Positions 16,167 to 24,650 of a stretch of 64,000 nt of DNA are shown one piece after another. A program made the position numbers and the translations under genes. Source of the stretch: Plantactinospora mayteni. GTDB lineage: Bacteria; Actinomycetota; Actinomycetes; Mycobacteriales; Micromonosporaceae. Numbering within the stretch: the first letter of the stretch is position 1; each line of letters opens with the position of its first letter. The DNA is taken from NCBI RefSeq assembly GCF_016862935.1, contig NZ_BONX01000023.1, positions 1 to 64,000 of the forward strand, read 5' to 3'. Below the pieces are notes generated by a model, which did not search any database, was not told where the DNA came from, and saw only the letters and a list, made by a program, of their open reading frames with translations.

Positions 16167-16185
16167 CCAGGTTAGGCTAACCTAA
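16167..16185. promoter_or_regulatory. Iron box (IdeR/DmdR operator)
   Basis: The sequence ccaggttaggctaacctaa matches the IdeR consensus TWAGGTWAGSCTWACCTWA at 17 of 19 positions. It contains a perfect inverted repeat, aggttag-g-ctaacct. It lies 74 bp before the siderophore-interacting protein gene, which should therefore be repressed when iron is plentiful. The DUF2306 gene starts 274 bp away on the other side and may share the control. Confidence 0.88.
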
Positions 16186-16258
16186 CAACACGCCGCACTC
16201 GTCGAGCCTGTCGGCGTCGCGTACCGAAGAGGTGCGTCGCGTACCGAGAGGTTGGCCG

Positions 16259-17206
16259 ATGACCGAGCTTTCCACCGCCCCGTCGCTCGTCGCCCCGTGG
16301 CGGCTCTTTCCGGCCGAGGTCGTCCGGCTGCACCGGCTGAGCCCGTCCTTCCTCCGGGTGACCTTCACCGGCGACGACTTCGACACCTTCGCCGACCCCG
16401 GCTACGACCAGCGGATCAAACTCGTCTTCCCGATCCCGGTGCACGGCTTCCGCCACCTGCCGGACAGCACCGACTGGTACCCGCGCTGGCGGGCCCTCCC
16501 CACCGAGCTGCGCAACCCGTTCCGCACCTACACCACCCGGGCGGTACGCCGGGAGGTCCGCGAGGTCGACGTCGACATCGTGCTGCACCCCGACGGCGGG
16601 GCGTACGGCGCGCACGGGCCGGCGGCCCACTGGGCAAGGGCCGCCGCGCCGGGCGACCAGCTCGTCATCATGGGGCCGGACCACGGCTACCTCGGCGACC
16701 ACGGCGGCCGGGAGTTCCAGCCCGCGCTGGCCACCCGCACGCTGTTGGTCGCCGGCGACGAGACGGCGGTACCGGCGATCGCCGCGATCGTCGAACGGTT
16801 GCCGGCACACTGCCGGGGCGAGGTACTGCTGGAGGTGCCGGACCCGGCGGACGTGCTCGACCTGCCGGCCCCGCCGCTGGTGACCGTGACCTGGCTGCCC
16901 CGCTCGGGTGCGGCGCACGGCAGCCTGCTGGTCCCGGCGGTCCGGGCCGCCGCCGACCGACTCCTCCCGACGGAAAGACCGGCCCCGCACGACACCCCGC
17001 CCGACACCTCGGACGACGCCGTGGACGACGAACTGTGGGAGGTACCGGTCGGCCTGTCGAACGGCGGGCACTACGCGTGGCTGGCCGGCGAGTCCGGGGT
17101 GATCCGGACGCTGCGCCGGCACCTCGTCACCGAGCGCGGCCTCGACCGCGAGTCGGTCGCCTTCATGGGCTACTGGCGACTCGGCCGGGCGGACGATGCG
17201 GCCTGA
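16259..17206 (+). CDS. Siderophore-interacting protein (FAD-dependent ferric-siderophore reductase)
   Basis: A 315-residue protein of the ViuB/SIP family. An N-terminal FAD-binding barrel carries RTYTTRAVRRE (residues ~85-95) and a PGDQLVIMGPDHGY loop; the NAD(P)H domain has VAGDETAVPAI and ends FMGYWRLGRA. It should release iron from imported ferric siderophores in the cytoplasm. ATG at 16259 has gagagg upstream; this ribosome-site region is duplicated (16214-16233 and 16234-16252 are near copies). The iron box upstream predicts IdeR control. The linker near residues 240-260 is rich in acidic and proline residues. Confidence 0.9.
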   Translation: MTELSTAPSLVAPWRLFPAEVVRLHRLSPSFLRVTFTGDDFDTFADPGYDQRIKLVFPIPVHGFRHLPDSTDWYPRWRALPTELRNPFRTYTTRAVRREVREVDVDIVLHPDGGAYGAHGPAAHWARAAAPGDQLVIMGPDHGYLGDHGGREFQPALATRTLLVAGDETAVPAIAAIVERLPAHCRGEVLLEVPDPADVLDLPAPPLVTVTWLPRSGAAHGSLLVPAVRAAADRLLPTERPAPHDTPPDTSDDAVDDELWEVPVGLSNGGHYAWLAGESGVIRTLRRHLVTERGLDRESVAFMGYWRLGRADDAA

Positions 17207-17457
17207 CCCGCGGCTGTGACCGCGATCCGGTCGGCAGGCGGACGACACGGCCTGACCGCGGCCCATGCCGCGACCCGGCCAGGACCGCCGACCACGGCTC
17301 AGAGCCGAGGCGCCACCTCCCCGGCGATCCGGTCCGGGTCGTCCAGGTGGTCCAGGTCGGCGATGTCGAGGACCTGGAGGAGGACCCGGCGACGCTGATC
17401 GCCAGCTGTCCCGGCAGCCGGAACGTCGCCACGCCCGGCCGGGCTACCCTTCCGGCT

Positions 17458-18234
17458 GTGCCCGGTTACGCATGGCTCAGCCTGACCACCGACTACGGCC
17501 TCTCCGACGGGTTCGTGGCCGCCTGCCACGGGGTGGTCGCCCGGATCGCCCCGGCCGTCCGGGTGATCGACGTCAGCCATCTGGTCCCGGCCGGAGACGT
17601 CGCCCGGGGCGCCGCCGTACTGGCGCAGACCGTCGGACACCTTCCGCCGGCCGTACACGTGGCGGTGGTCGACCCGGGCGTCGGGACCGCGCGGCGCGGC
17701 GTCGCACTGGGTACCCCCGGCGGCCTGCTGGTCGGGCCGGACAACGGGCTGCTGCTCCGGGCCGCGAGCGCGCTCGGCGGGATCACCGAGGCGGTGGAGC
17801 TGACCAGCGCGGAATGGTTTCCCGACCCGTCCCGTACCTTCCACGGCCGGGACGTCTTCGCCCCGGCCGCCGCCCGGTTCGCGCTCGGCGCACCCCTGAC
17901 CGACGCCGGCCCGGCGGTCGACCCGGCGACCCTGGTACGGCTCCCCGAACCGGTGCTCGTGCAGGGCGACGGCTGGCTGGAGGCCGAGGTGCTGACCGTC
18001 GACCATTTCGGCAACGTCCAACTCGCCGCCGCCGGCTCCGTACTGCGGCAGCTCGGTCCGGTGCTCCGGATCGGCGGGCGGCGGGCGGTCCGGGGCGGCA
18101 CCTTCGGCGACGCCCCGACCGGCGAACTCGTCGTCTATCCGGACTCGGCCGACCACCTTGCGGTCGCGGTCAACGGGGGCCGCGCGGACGAACTCCTCGG
18201 CGTCACCTCGGGCGACGTGCTGCGACTGGAGTGA
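17458..18234 (+). CDS. SAM hydroxide adenosyltransferase (DUF62 / SalL-fold)
   Basis: A 258-residue protein. It begins YAWLSLTTDYGLSDGFVAAC, the signature of the SAM hydrolase/fluorinase superfamily. VIDVSHLVPAGDV, VHVAVVDPGVGT, LLVGPDNGLLL, FHGRDVFAPAAARFA and VLTVDHFGNVQLA also match. The Asp-Arg-His set typical of the hydrolases appears as the D in VDPGVG, the R in GRDVF and nearby polar residues; the 23-residue loop of fluorinases is absent, so hydrolysis of SAM to adenosine and methionine is the expected reaction. GTG at 17458 is the only start close to the motif. It follows the siderophore gene after 251 bp in which no gene was recognised. Confidence 0.85.
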   Translation: MPGYAWLSLTTDYGLSDGFVAACHGVVARIAPAVRVIDVSHLVPAGDVARGAAVLAQTVGHLPPAVHVAVVDPGVGTARRGVALGTPGGLLVGPDNGLLLRAASALGGITEAVELTSAEWFPDPSRTFHGRDVFAPAAARFALGAPLTDAGPAVDPATLVRLPEPVLVQGDGWLEAEVLTVDHFGNVQLAAAGSVLRQLGPVLRIGGRRAVRGGTFGDAPTGELVVYPDSADHLAVAVNGGRADELLGVTSGDVLRLE

Positions 18235-18331
18235 GAGCCCGCGCCGACCCCCTGGCCCGTCCTACGCACAGACTCGTCTGGCTACCGGACAGCGCCGAGA
18301 ATCGGCCGACGGAGCGGAACGGGAGGGCGAT

Positions 18332-18622
18332 ATGTCTACTGTGCCCGTGCCGGGCTGCTGTGAAATGCTTACCCGCGTGGGGAAACACACGATCGATGTC
18401 GCCGCCTGCCCATGTTGTGCACACCGGACCGGCGGCGGCACCTGTCCGGTCTGCTTCTGGACCGACGACGGTTCCACCGACCAGAATGCCGGCACCGCCC
18501 GGGGCGGCCCCAACGGTGACCTGAGCCTGTCAGACGCCCGGCTCAACTACGCCATCTACGGCGCGAGCCACCCGCGTTACCAGGAAGCGGTCCGCCAGCC
18601 CCGTCCCGAGGAGTTGCCCTGA
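18332..18622 (+). CDS. CPCC-type cysteine-rich protein
   Basis: A 96-residue protein. It has ACPCCAHRT and TCPVCFWTDDG (four zinc-ribbon cysteines), then the conserved GGPNGDLSLSDARLNYAIYG and HPRYQEAVRQP typical of the CPCC domain family, whose function is unknown. ATG at 18332 has a gggaggg ribosome site. It stands alone between the SAM hydrolase gene and nei2. Confidence 0.82.
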   Translation: MSTVPVPGCCEMLTRVGKHTIDVAACPCCAHRTGGGTCPVCFWTDDGSTDQNAGTARGGPNGDLSLSDARLNYAIYGASHPRYQEAVRQPRPEELP

Positions 18623-18630
18623 CCCTGGGT

Positions 18631-18669
18631 GGGCGGCGGTAGGGCGCGGGCTCCGCCTCCGCGCCGCCG
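18631..18669. terminator. Possible stem-loop after the CPCC gene
   Basis: The sequence starts ggcggcg and ends cgccgcc, with further internal pairing (ggcgcggg with ctccgcc). It lies just after the CPCC stop codon. There is no T-tract. Confidence 0.35.
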
Positions 18670-18742
18670 TCCACCTGACGGACGACGACCGTCGACCACT
18701 GGCCACCCGCAGCCACACCCCACCGGGAGCGCCTCCTTCCAC

Positions 18743-18805
18743 CCTCACCGGTTCCGGATGACTCCTCACCGGTTCCGGATGACGCCGCAGCGACTCCGGA
18801 CGACC
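18743..18805. repeat. 21-bp direct repeat upstream of nei2
   Basis: Two near-identical 21-bp units (ctcaccggttccggatga at their core) and a third degenerate copy lie in the 277-bp gap between the CPCC gene and nei2. Nothing else was recognised in this gap apart from the possible stem-loop. Confidence 0.75.
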
Positions 18806-18899
18806 AGCGGCGGCCCGAGCACGATCGACCAGCTCACGACCTGCGGCCGGATCGGCGCGTACGCGGCCGGCGGGCATGCGGCGGGAGGAGGATGGACGG

Positions 18900-19760
18900 G
18901 TGCCCGAAGGCGACACCGTGTGGAACACCGCCCGTGCACTGCACCGTGCCATGGCCGGTGACCGGCTGACCGCCACCGACTTCCGGGTGCCGCAACTCGC
19001 CACCACCGACCTGACCGGCGCGACCGTCCTCGAATCGGCTGCCCGAGGCAAACACCTGCTGCTCCGACTGCGTGTCCCGGACAGCGCACGGCAACCGAGC
19101 GGCAGCCCGGACGGCGAGGCACCGCTCACCCTGCACTCCCACTTGCGGATGGACGGCGCCTGGCGGGCGTACGCCCCGGGGGAGCGCTGGGCGGCCCGCC
19201 CCGCGCACACCATCCGGGTGGTGCTGCGTACCGCCGACGCGGTGGCGGTCGGCTATCACCTGCACGATCTTGCCCTGGTCCCGACCGCCGAGGAACCGTT
19301 GCTGGTCGGGCACCTCGGGCCCGACCTCCTCGGGGCGGACTGGGACTCGGCCGAGGCGGTACGCCGGCTCGCCGCCCAGCCGGGCCGGAGCATCGCCGAG
19401 GCGCTGCTCGATCAGGCCAATCTCGCCGGGATCGGCAATTTCTACAAGTCCGAGCTGCTCTTCCTGCGCGGGGTGTCGCCGTGGACGCCGGTCCGGGAGG
19501 TGCCGGACCTGCCGGGCATGGTGGCGCTGGCGCACCGGCTACTGATGGCGAACCGGGGGCGGTGGACGCAGAGTACGACCGGCTCGCTGCACCGGGGCCG
19601 GACCAGCTACGTCTACGGCCGCCGGGCCGAGCCGTGCCGCCGGTGCGGCGCGACGATCCGCAAACGGGAGCAGGACGAGCGGGTCACCTACTGGTGCCCG
19701 GTCTGCCAGCCCGAGCCCGGCCGGCGCCTCCCCGCCGGCCCCGGACGCCGCACCCACTGA
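18900..19760 (+). CDS. nei2: Endonuclease VIII-like DNA glycosylase (Nei2)
   Basis: A 286-residue Fpg/Nei glycosylase. After removal of the initiator residue it begins PEGDTVWNTARAL, so the catalytic N-terminal proline and the following glutamate are present. RGKHLLL supplies the conserved lysine. The H2TH region is LLDQANLAGIGNFYKSELLF, and the zinc finger is CRRCGATIRK ... WCPVCQ (CxxC...CxxC). It excises oxidised pyrimidines and nicks the abasic site. GTG at 18900 was chosen because the proline must be residue 2; gggaggagg lies upstream. Actinobacterial Nei2 genes commonly lie near lhr, as here. Confidence 0.92.
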   Translation: MPEGDTVWNTARALHRAMAGDRLTATDFRVPQLATTDLTGATVLESAARGKHLLLRLRVPDSARQPSGSPDGEAPLTLHSHLRMDGAWRAYAPGERWAARPAHTIRVVLRTADAVAVGYHLHDLALVPTAEEPLLVGHLGPDLLGADWDSAEAVRRLAAQPGRSIAEALLDQANLAGIGNFYKSELLFLRGVSPWTPVREVPDLPGMVALAHRLLMANRGRWTQSTTGSLHRGRTSYVYGRRAEPCRRCGATIRKREQDERVTYWCPVCQPEPGRRLPAGPGRRTH

Positions 19761-20046
19761 AGGTCACTCACCCGCCGGACGCCGCCACGCGCCAATCCGC
19801 GCCTCCCGCCGGCCCTGGCCGCCGCACGCGCTGACGGTCACTCCCATGGTCGGCGGCGCCGCCGTGTGCCAATCCGAAGTCGAGGCGCTTTCACCTGGCT
19901 GGCGACCGTATCCAACACTGGCCGTAAGCGGTTGACTGCTTACGGATCGTCAGCAGCTCACGGGCAGGTCGGGGCGGACCTGTCCCGGAACGTCGGGCGC
20001 TGGCGGGCGGAGCGATCCCTGATCTTCCCGGGGAAGGGGTGCGGTC

Positions 20047-23000
20047 ATGTTCAAGAGGTTCGTGGCAAGCCGGGCGGCCCGGGCGGAGCAGGCCAGGCGG
20101 CAGGGCGGGGCAGGCGGGGAGACCGGGACCGGCCGGGCGGGGGGTACGGTGGTGCCGGCCGCCCGGACCAGCACCGATCCGCTGCCGGCGACCGGCCTGG
20201 ACCCGACCGCCCCGCCGGACTACTTCGGATTCGTGCCGAACTTCGCCTACAGTCCGCTGCCGGTCTGCGACGCCGACGGGCGGGTGGCGCCGGGCACCGG
20301 GCTCCGGAAGTTCGTCACCTCGCTGCCCCGGGCCGGCGACACCCCCAACGAGCTGGGCAACCTGATCCCGGTCGCGGTGCCGGACACCACCACCTACCCG
20401 GGCTGCGACTACTACGAGATCGGCGTGCAGGAATACCACCAGCAACTGCACGCCGACCTGCCGCCGACCCGGCTGCGCGGGTACCGGCAGCTCAACAACG
20501 GGACGGACGCCACCGGGCACAACACGGTGACCCCGCCGGCCCGGCCGTACCATCTCGGGCCGCTGATCCTGGCCCAGCGGGACCGTCCGGTCCGGGTCAA
20601 GTACGTCAACCGGCTGCCGGTCGGCGACGCGGGCGCGCTCTTCCTGCCGGTGGACCCGACCCTGCCCGGCGCCGGTACGGGTCCACTCGGCGGCACCGAG
20701 CGCTATCCGCAGAACCGCTCCGCCGTCCACCTGCACGGCGGGCGTACCCCGTGGATCAGCAACGGTGGACCGGCCCAGTGGACGACCCCGGCCGGCGAGC
20801 CGACCTCGTACCCGCGCGGCGCCGGCCACGCCAGCGTGCCGGACATGCCCGAGCCCGGTGCCGGGGCGACCACCGCCTACTACCCCAACCAGCAGAGCGG
20901 CCGGCTGCTCTGGCTGCACGACCAGGCGGAGGGGATCGCCCGGCTCACCGTCTATTCCGGACAGATCGGCCTCTACCGGCTGGACGACCCGGTGCAGCGG
21001 CAACTCGTTGACGACGGCGTGCTGCCGGCCGAGGAGATCGTGCTGGTGCTCCAGGACAAGACCTTCGTACCGGACGAGACCCAGCTCGCCGCCCAGGACC
21101 CGACCTGGGACGTGTCCCGCTGGGGCGGCCCGGGCAGCCTCTGGTTCCCGCACGTCTACATGCCGAGCCAGAACCCCTACAACGAGTCGGGGACGAACCC
21201 GATGGGGCGGTGGGACTACGGTCCCTGGTTCTGGCCGCCGTTCACCGGGATCACCCACGGGGCGGCGCCGAACCCGTACTACGACCCGGCCACCCGGCCG
21301 TGGCAGCCGCCGGTCCAGCCGGGTACCCCCGCCCCGTCGGCGGTGCCGGACGCGTTCCTGGACACCCCGCTGGTCAACGGTGCCGGCTATCCCTACCTGC
21401 GGCTGCGGCCGGCGGCGTACCGGTTCCGGATCCTCAACGCCTGCAACGACCGCAGCCTGAACCTCCAGCTCTACTACGCGGCCTCGGACGCGCCGATGTG
21501 GCATCCGGACGGCACGCTGCGAGACGGCGACGCCGGTGAGGTACCGATGGTCGCGGCCCGGCCGAACCCGGACTTCCCGCCGAGTTGGCCGACCGACGGC
21601 CGGTGCGGCGGGGTGCCGGACCCGAACGCCGCCGGCCCGGACTGGATCCAGATCGGTTCCGAGGGCGGGCTGCTGCCGGCGGTGGCGGTGCTGCCGAGCC
21701 AGCCGATCAACTACCAGTACAACCGGCGGGACGTGACGGTGCTCAACGTCACCGAGCACGCCCTGCTGCTCGCCCCCGGTGAACGCGCGGACGTGGTCGT
21801 CGACTTCTCGTCCGTGCCGCCGGGCTCGAACCTGATCCTCTACAACGACTGCCCGGCGCCGATGCCGGGCTTCGACCCGCGCAACGACCACTACACCGGC
21901 GCCCCGGACCGGACCTCGTCGGGCGGGCCGCCGACCACCCGCCCCGGTTACGGACCGAACACCCGGACCCTGATGCAGATCCAGGTGGTCGGCACGCCGG
22001 CGCCGCCGTTCGACACCGAGCGGCTCCGGGTCGCGCTTCCCCGGGCGTACGGGCAGAGCCAGCCCCCGCCGATCGTGCCGCAGAAGGCGTACGACCCGGC
22101 GTTCGGCACCGCCACGCCCCGGAACACGTACGTCCCGATCGACGACACCTCGATCACCTTCACCCCGTACGGCGACAGCAGCCCGGTGACCCTGCCGTTG
22201 CGTCCCAAGGCGATCGTGGCCGAGTTCGACCCCGAGTACGGCCGGATGAACTTCCTGCTCGGCACCGAGTTGCCGAAGACCAGCTCGCTGATCCAGACCA
22301 CCATCCCGCTGACCCGGATCGACCCGCCGACCGAGGTACTGCTCCCCTCCGACCCGGCCGCCCCGGTCGGCTCCCCCGGCGACAACACCCAGCTCTGGCG
22401 GATCACCCACAACGGGATGGACACCCAGTCCGTCCACTTCCACCACGTCAACGTCCAGCTCGTCAACCGGGTGGGCCGGGACGGGGCGATCAAGCCGCCC
22501 GAGCCGAACGAGGTCGGCTGGAAGGACACCGTCCGGATGAACCCGTTCGAGGCGACGGTGGTGGCGATCCGGCCGGCGCTGCCCGAGCCGCTGCCGTTCA
22601 CCGTCCCGGACAGTACCCGGCTGCACGACCCCACCCGGCCGGTTGGGACGTCGGAGGGGTACACCCAGGTCAACCCGGAGACCGGCGAGCCGGCGGCGGT
22701 GACCAACCGGGTGCACAACTTCGGCTGGGAGTACGTCTGGCACTGTCAACTGCTCGGCCACGCCGATGCCCAGATGGCCCGGCCGATGGTGCTGCGGTTC
22801 GCTCCGGCGGCGCCGACCGGGCTCGCCGCCAGGCCGGAACCCGGCTCGGCGACCGTACTCCCGGCGATCGTGCTGGCCTGGACGAACAACTCCCGCCCGC
22901 CGACCGGCACCGGCACTGGTACCGCACCGCCGCGGGCCACCGGCAGCCTGGTGCAGCGGGCCACCGACGCCGGCTTCACCCGGGACGTACACACCTTCGC

Positions 23001-23712
23001 CGTCCCGGCCGGCGACAACCGGTACGTCGACTCGACCGTCACCCCCGGGCTCACCTACCACTACCGGGTCCGGGCCGAGAACAGCGTCGCCCACTCGGCG
23101 TACTCGAACAGCAGCAGCGCGATGGTGCAGTTGCGGGCGCCGACCGGGCTGGTCGCCACGGTGGCGAGCGGGTCGCCGCTGCGGGTCAACCGGGGCTGGG
23201 TGAACCGGTCCTTCGCCACCAGCGTGGAGCTGCAACGGGCCACCAACCCGACCTTCAGCAGCGGGCTGGTCACCAGCACCGTCCCGGTCACCGGAAGCTG
23301 CCCGGACCCCCGGGTCACCCCGGACACCACCTACTACTACCGGGTGCGTACCGGCTATCTCGGTGCCTCGTCACCCTGGTCGAACGTCTCCACAGTGGTC
23401 ACTCCGGCGGTGCCGGCGACGCCGACCGACCTCGCGGTGACGCCTGACGGAGTGGCCGGCCAGGACGGGGCCGGCGTGGTGCTGAGCTGGGCGGTCCCGC
23501 TGACCAGCGTGATCGCCGGCTTCACGCTGCACCGGGCCACCAACTCCGGCTTCACCACGGAGGTGGCGACGGTGCGGGTGCCGGGGGCGGCCCGCTCGTT
23601 CACCGACACCGGACTGGCCCGGGACACCGTCTACCACTACCGCATCCAGGCCGGCAACGCCGCCGGTACCTCCGTGGTCAGCCGCTCGGTCTCGATCCGT
23701 ACCCCGGCCTGA
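20047..23712 (+). CDS. Large multicopper-oxidase-like protein with fibronectin III-like repeats
   Basis: A 1221-residue protein. Residues ~55-920 contain cupredoxin domains of the large MofA/OmpB-like type, and ~925-1220 hold three fibronectin III-like repeats (VQRATDAGF, LQRATNPTF, LHRATNSGF). No signal peptide is evident. Copper motif 1 is intact (H228-L-H230-G). The other three each carry a His-to-Gln change: H291-D-Q293 where HxH is expected, Q794-S-V-H797-F-H799 where HPxHxH is expected, and H899-C-Q901-x3-H905-x4-M910 where HCHx3Hx4M is expected. Type 1 and type 3 centres are therefore each short of ligands, and ordinary oxidase activity is doubtful. ATG at 20047 has a ggggaagggg site. 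Confidence 0.8.
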   Translation: MFKRFVASRAARAEQARRQGGAGGETGTGRAGGTVVPAARTSTDPLPATGLDPTAPPDYFGFVPNFAYSPLPVCDADGRVAPGTGLRKFVTSLPRAGDTPNELGNLIPVAVPDTTTYPGCDYYEIGVQEYHQQLHADLPPTRLRGYRQLNNGTDATGHNTVTPPARPYHLGPLILAQRDRPVRVKYVNRLPVGDAGALFLPVDPTLPGAGTGPLGGTERYPQNRSAVHLHGGRTPWISNGGPAQWTTPAGEPTSYPRGAGHASVPDMPEPGAGATTAYYPNQQSGRLLWLHDQAEGIARLTVYSGQIGLYRLDDPVQRQLVDDGVLPAEEIVLVLQDKTFVPDETQLAAQDPTWDVSRWGGPGSLWFPHVYMPSQNPYNESGTNPMGRWDYGPWFWPPFTGITHGAAPNPYYDPATRPWQPPVQPGTPAPSAVPDAFLDTPLVNGAGYPYLRLRPAAYRFRILNACNDRSLNLQLYYAASDAPMWHPDGTLRDGDAGEVPMVAARPNPDFPPSWPTDGRCGGVPDPNAAGPDWIQIGSEGGLLPAVAVLPSQPINYQYNRRDVTVLNVTEHALLLAPGERADVVVDFSSVPPGSNLILYNDCPAPMPGFDPRNDHYTGAPDRTSSGGPPTTRPGYGPNTRTLMQIQVVGTPAPPFDTERLRVALPRAYGQSQPPPIVPQKAYDPAFGTATPRNTYVPIDDTSITFTPYGDSSPVTLPLRPKAIVAEFDPEYGRMNFLLGTELPKTSSLIQTTIPLTRIDPPTEVLLPSDPAAPVGSPGDNTQLWRITHNGMDTQSVHFHHVNVQLVNRVGRDGAIKPPEPNEVGWKDTVRMNPFEATVVAIRPALPEPLPFTVPDSTRLHDPTRPVGTSEGYTQVNPETGEPAAVTNRVHNFGWEYVWHCQLLGHADAQMARPMVLRFAPAAPTGLAARPEPGSATVLPAIVLAWTNNSRPPTGTGTGTAPPRATGSLVQRATDAGFTRDVHTFAVPAGDNRYVDSTVTPGLTYHYRVRAENSVAHSAYSNSSSAMVQLRAPTGLVATVASGSPLRVNRGWVNRSFATSVELQRATNPTFSSGLVTSTVPVTGSCPDPRVTPDTTYYYRVRTGYLGASSPWSNVSTVVTPAVPATPTDLAVTPDGVAGQDGAGVVLSWAVPLTSVIAGFTLHRATNSGFTTEVATVRVPGAARSFTDTGLARDTVYHYRIQAGNAAGTSVVSRSVSIRTPA

Positions 23713-23720
23713 CGGTCAGC

Positions 23721-23755
23721 GGCCCGGCCCGGTGGTACGACAACCGGGTCGGGCC
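23721..23755. terminator. Bidirectional terminator hairpin
   Basis: Arms ggcccggcccggt and accgggtcgggcc (13 bp, one G-U) flank a 9-base loop, exactly between the convergent stop codons of the multicopper-oxidase gene and pspM. Confidence 0.7.
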
Positions 23756-23765
23756 GACGGGCGGC

Positions 23766-24545
23766 TCAGGACATCGCCTGGGTCGGGCCGGTACGGGAGC
23801 GCAGGTCCGCCAGGCCACCCGCCACGCCCCGGAGCAGGTCGGTCGCCTCGGCGAGCCGGGTCACCGAGGAGTTGTCGTCGTACTCGCGGCCGTCCTCGGC
23901 CACGAAACTCGCCGCCGCCGCCACCAGCCGCTCGTACGCCGAAACACCGCTGTCGAGCTGCGTCGCCAGGTGCCGGTGCGCGGCGTCCAACTCGCCCCGG
24001 GCGTCGGCCGGGGCCACCCGTACCGCCCGGTCCACACTGGCCACCCGCTCGGCGAGGTCTCGCAGGGACTGCTCCGCCACCGCCGCCTCCAGCACCGCCG
24101 GGCCGGCGGGACCGGTCAGCCGGCCGGCGAGTCCGGCCATCGTCGTGGTGGCCCGGTCCAGCCGGGCCCACGGCTCGGCCGCGGACGAGCCGCGCAGGGC
24201 GACCCGGGCGCGCTGCCGGCGTACCTCGGCGAGGGCCTGACGCCCGGCGGGCAACCGCTCGACGGCGGCGACCAGCCGGGCGCGGACCTGGTCCGGGGTG
24301 ACCGGCTCGGGGGCCGGTGGCACCGGCTCGGCGGCCATCGCCCGCAGGTCGGCCCAGCGCCAGAGCGCCAGCATCACCGAACCGCCGGCCGCCGCCGCCC
24401 AGGCCGCGTCCGGCAGTCCCAGCCCCTGGTAGGGGGTGAGGACCGCCGCCGCACCGCCGAGGCCGCCCGCGAGCACGCTCCAGCGCCGGACCGACCGGCG
24501 CAGGCTCCGCAGCCGGCGCAGGTGGCGGGTGCGCAGATCCGCCAT
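23766..24545 (-). CDS. pspM: PspM-like phage-shock membrane protein
   Basis: A 259-residue protein. A basic N-terminus (LRTRHLRRLRSLRRSVRRW) is followed by two hydrophobic segments (~23-60) and a long helical, alanine-rich cytoplasmic region with a probable coiled coil (~85-255). It sits directly after pspA in the order clgR-pspA-pspM, the arrangement of mycobacterial Rv2745c-Rv2744c-Rv2743c, where PspM is a membrane partner of PspA. Sequence conservation in this family is low, so the call leans on position and architecture. ATG at 24545 begins MADLRTRHLRRL. A hairpin at 24566-24586 may lower read-through from pspA. Confidence 0.7.
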   Translation of the reverse strand: MADLRTRHLRRLRSLRRSVRRWSVLAGGLGGAAAVLTPYQGLGLPDAAWAAAAGGSVMLALWRWADLRAMAAEPVPPAPEPVTPDQVRARLVAAVERLPAGRQALAEVRRQRARVALRGSSAAEPWARLDRATTTMAGLAGRLTGPAGPAVLEAAVAEQSLRDLAERVASVDRAVRVAPADARGELDAAHRHLATQLDSGVSAYERLVAAAASFVAEDGREYDDNSSVTRLAEATDLLRGVAGGLADLRSRTGPTQAMS

Positions 24546-24565
24546 CTCGACCTCACTCCCCGACG

Positions 24566-24586
24566 GCCGCCGGCCCGGCCGGCGGC
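24566..24586 (-). terminator. GC hairpin between pspA and pspM
   Basis: Perfect 9-bp arms gccgccggc and gccggcggc with a 3-base loop, in the 105-bp gap between pspA and pspM. It could be an attenuator setting the PspA:PspM ratio. Confidence 0.4.
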
Positions 24587-24650
24587 TCCGCTCCCCCTAT
24601 GGTCGCCGGCCGGAACCGGCGGCATCCCGCGTTCGCCGGATCGCGCCGGC

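Noticed and set aside
17299-17457. A short minus-strand frame ending RRRVLLQVLDIADLDHLDD
   Set aside because: It reads somewhat like a protein C-terminus, but has no plausible start or ribosome site and is open only as part of the shadow of the SAM hydrolase gene. It could be a remnant, but not enough to call.
19891-23235. A 1114-codon minus-strand open frame opposite the multicopper-oxidase-like gene
   Set aside because: It has shadow composition (GRV, GVR, RRQ runs) and no start context or domain; the plus strand encodes cupredoxin and fibronectin-like motifs.
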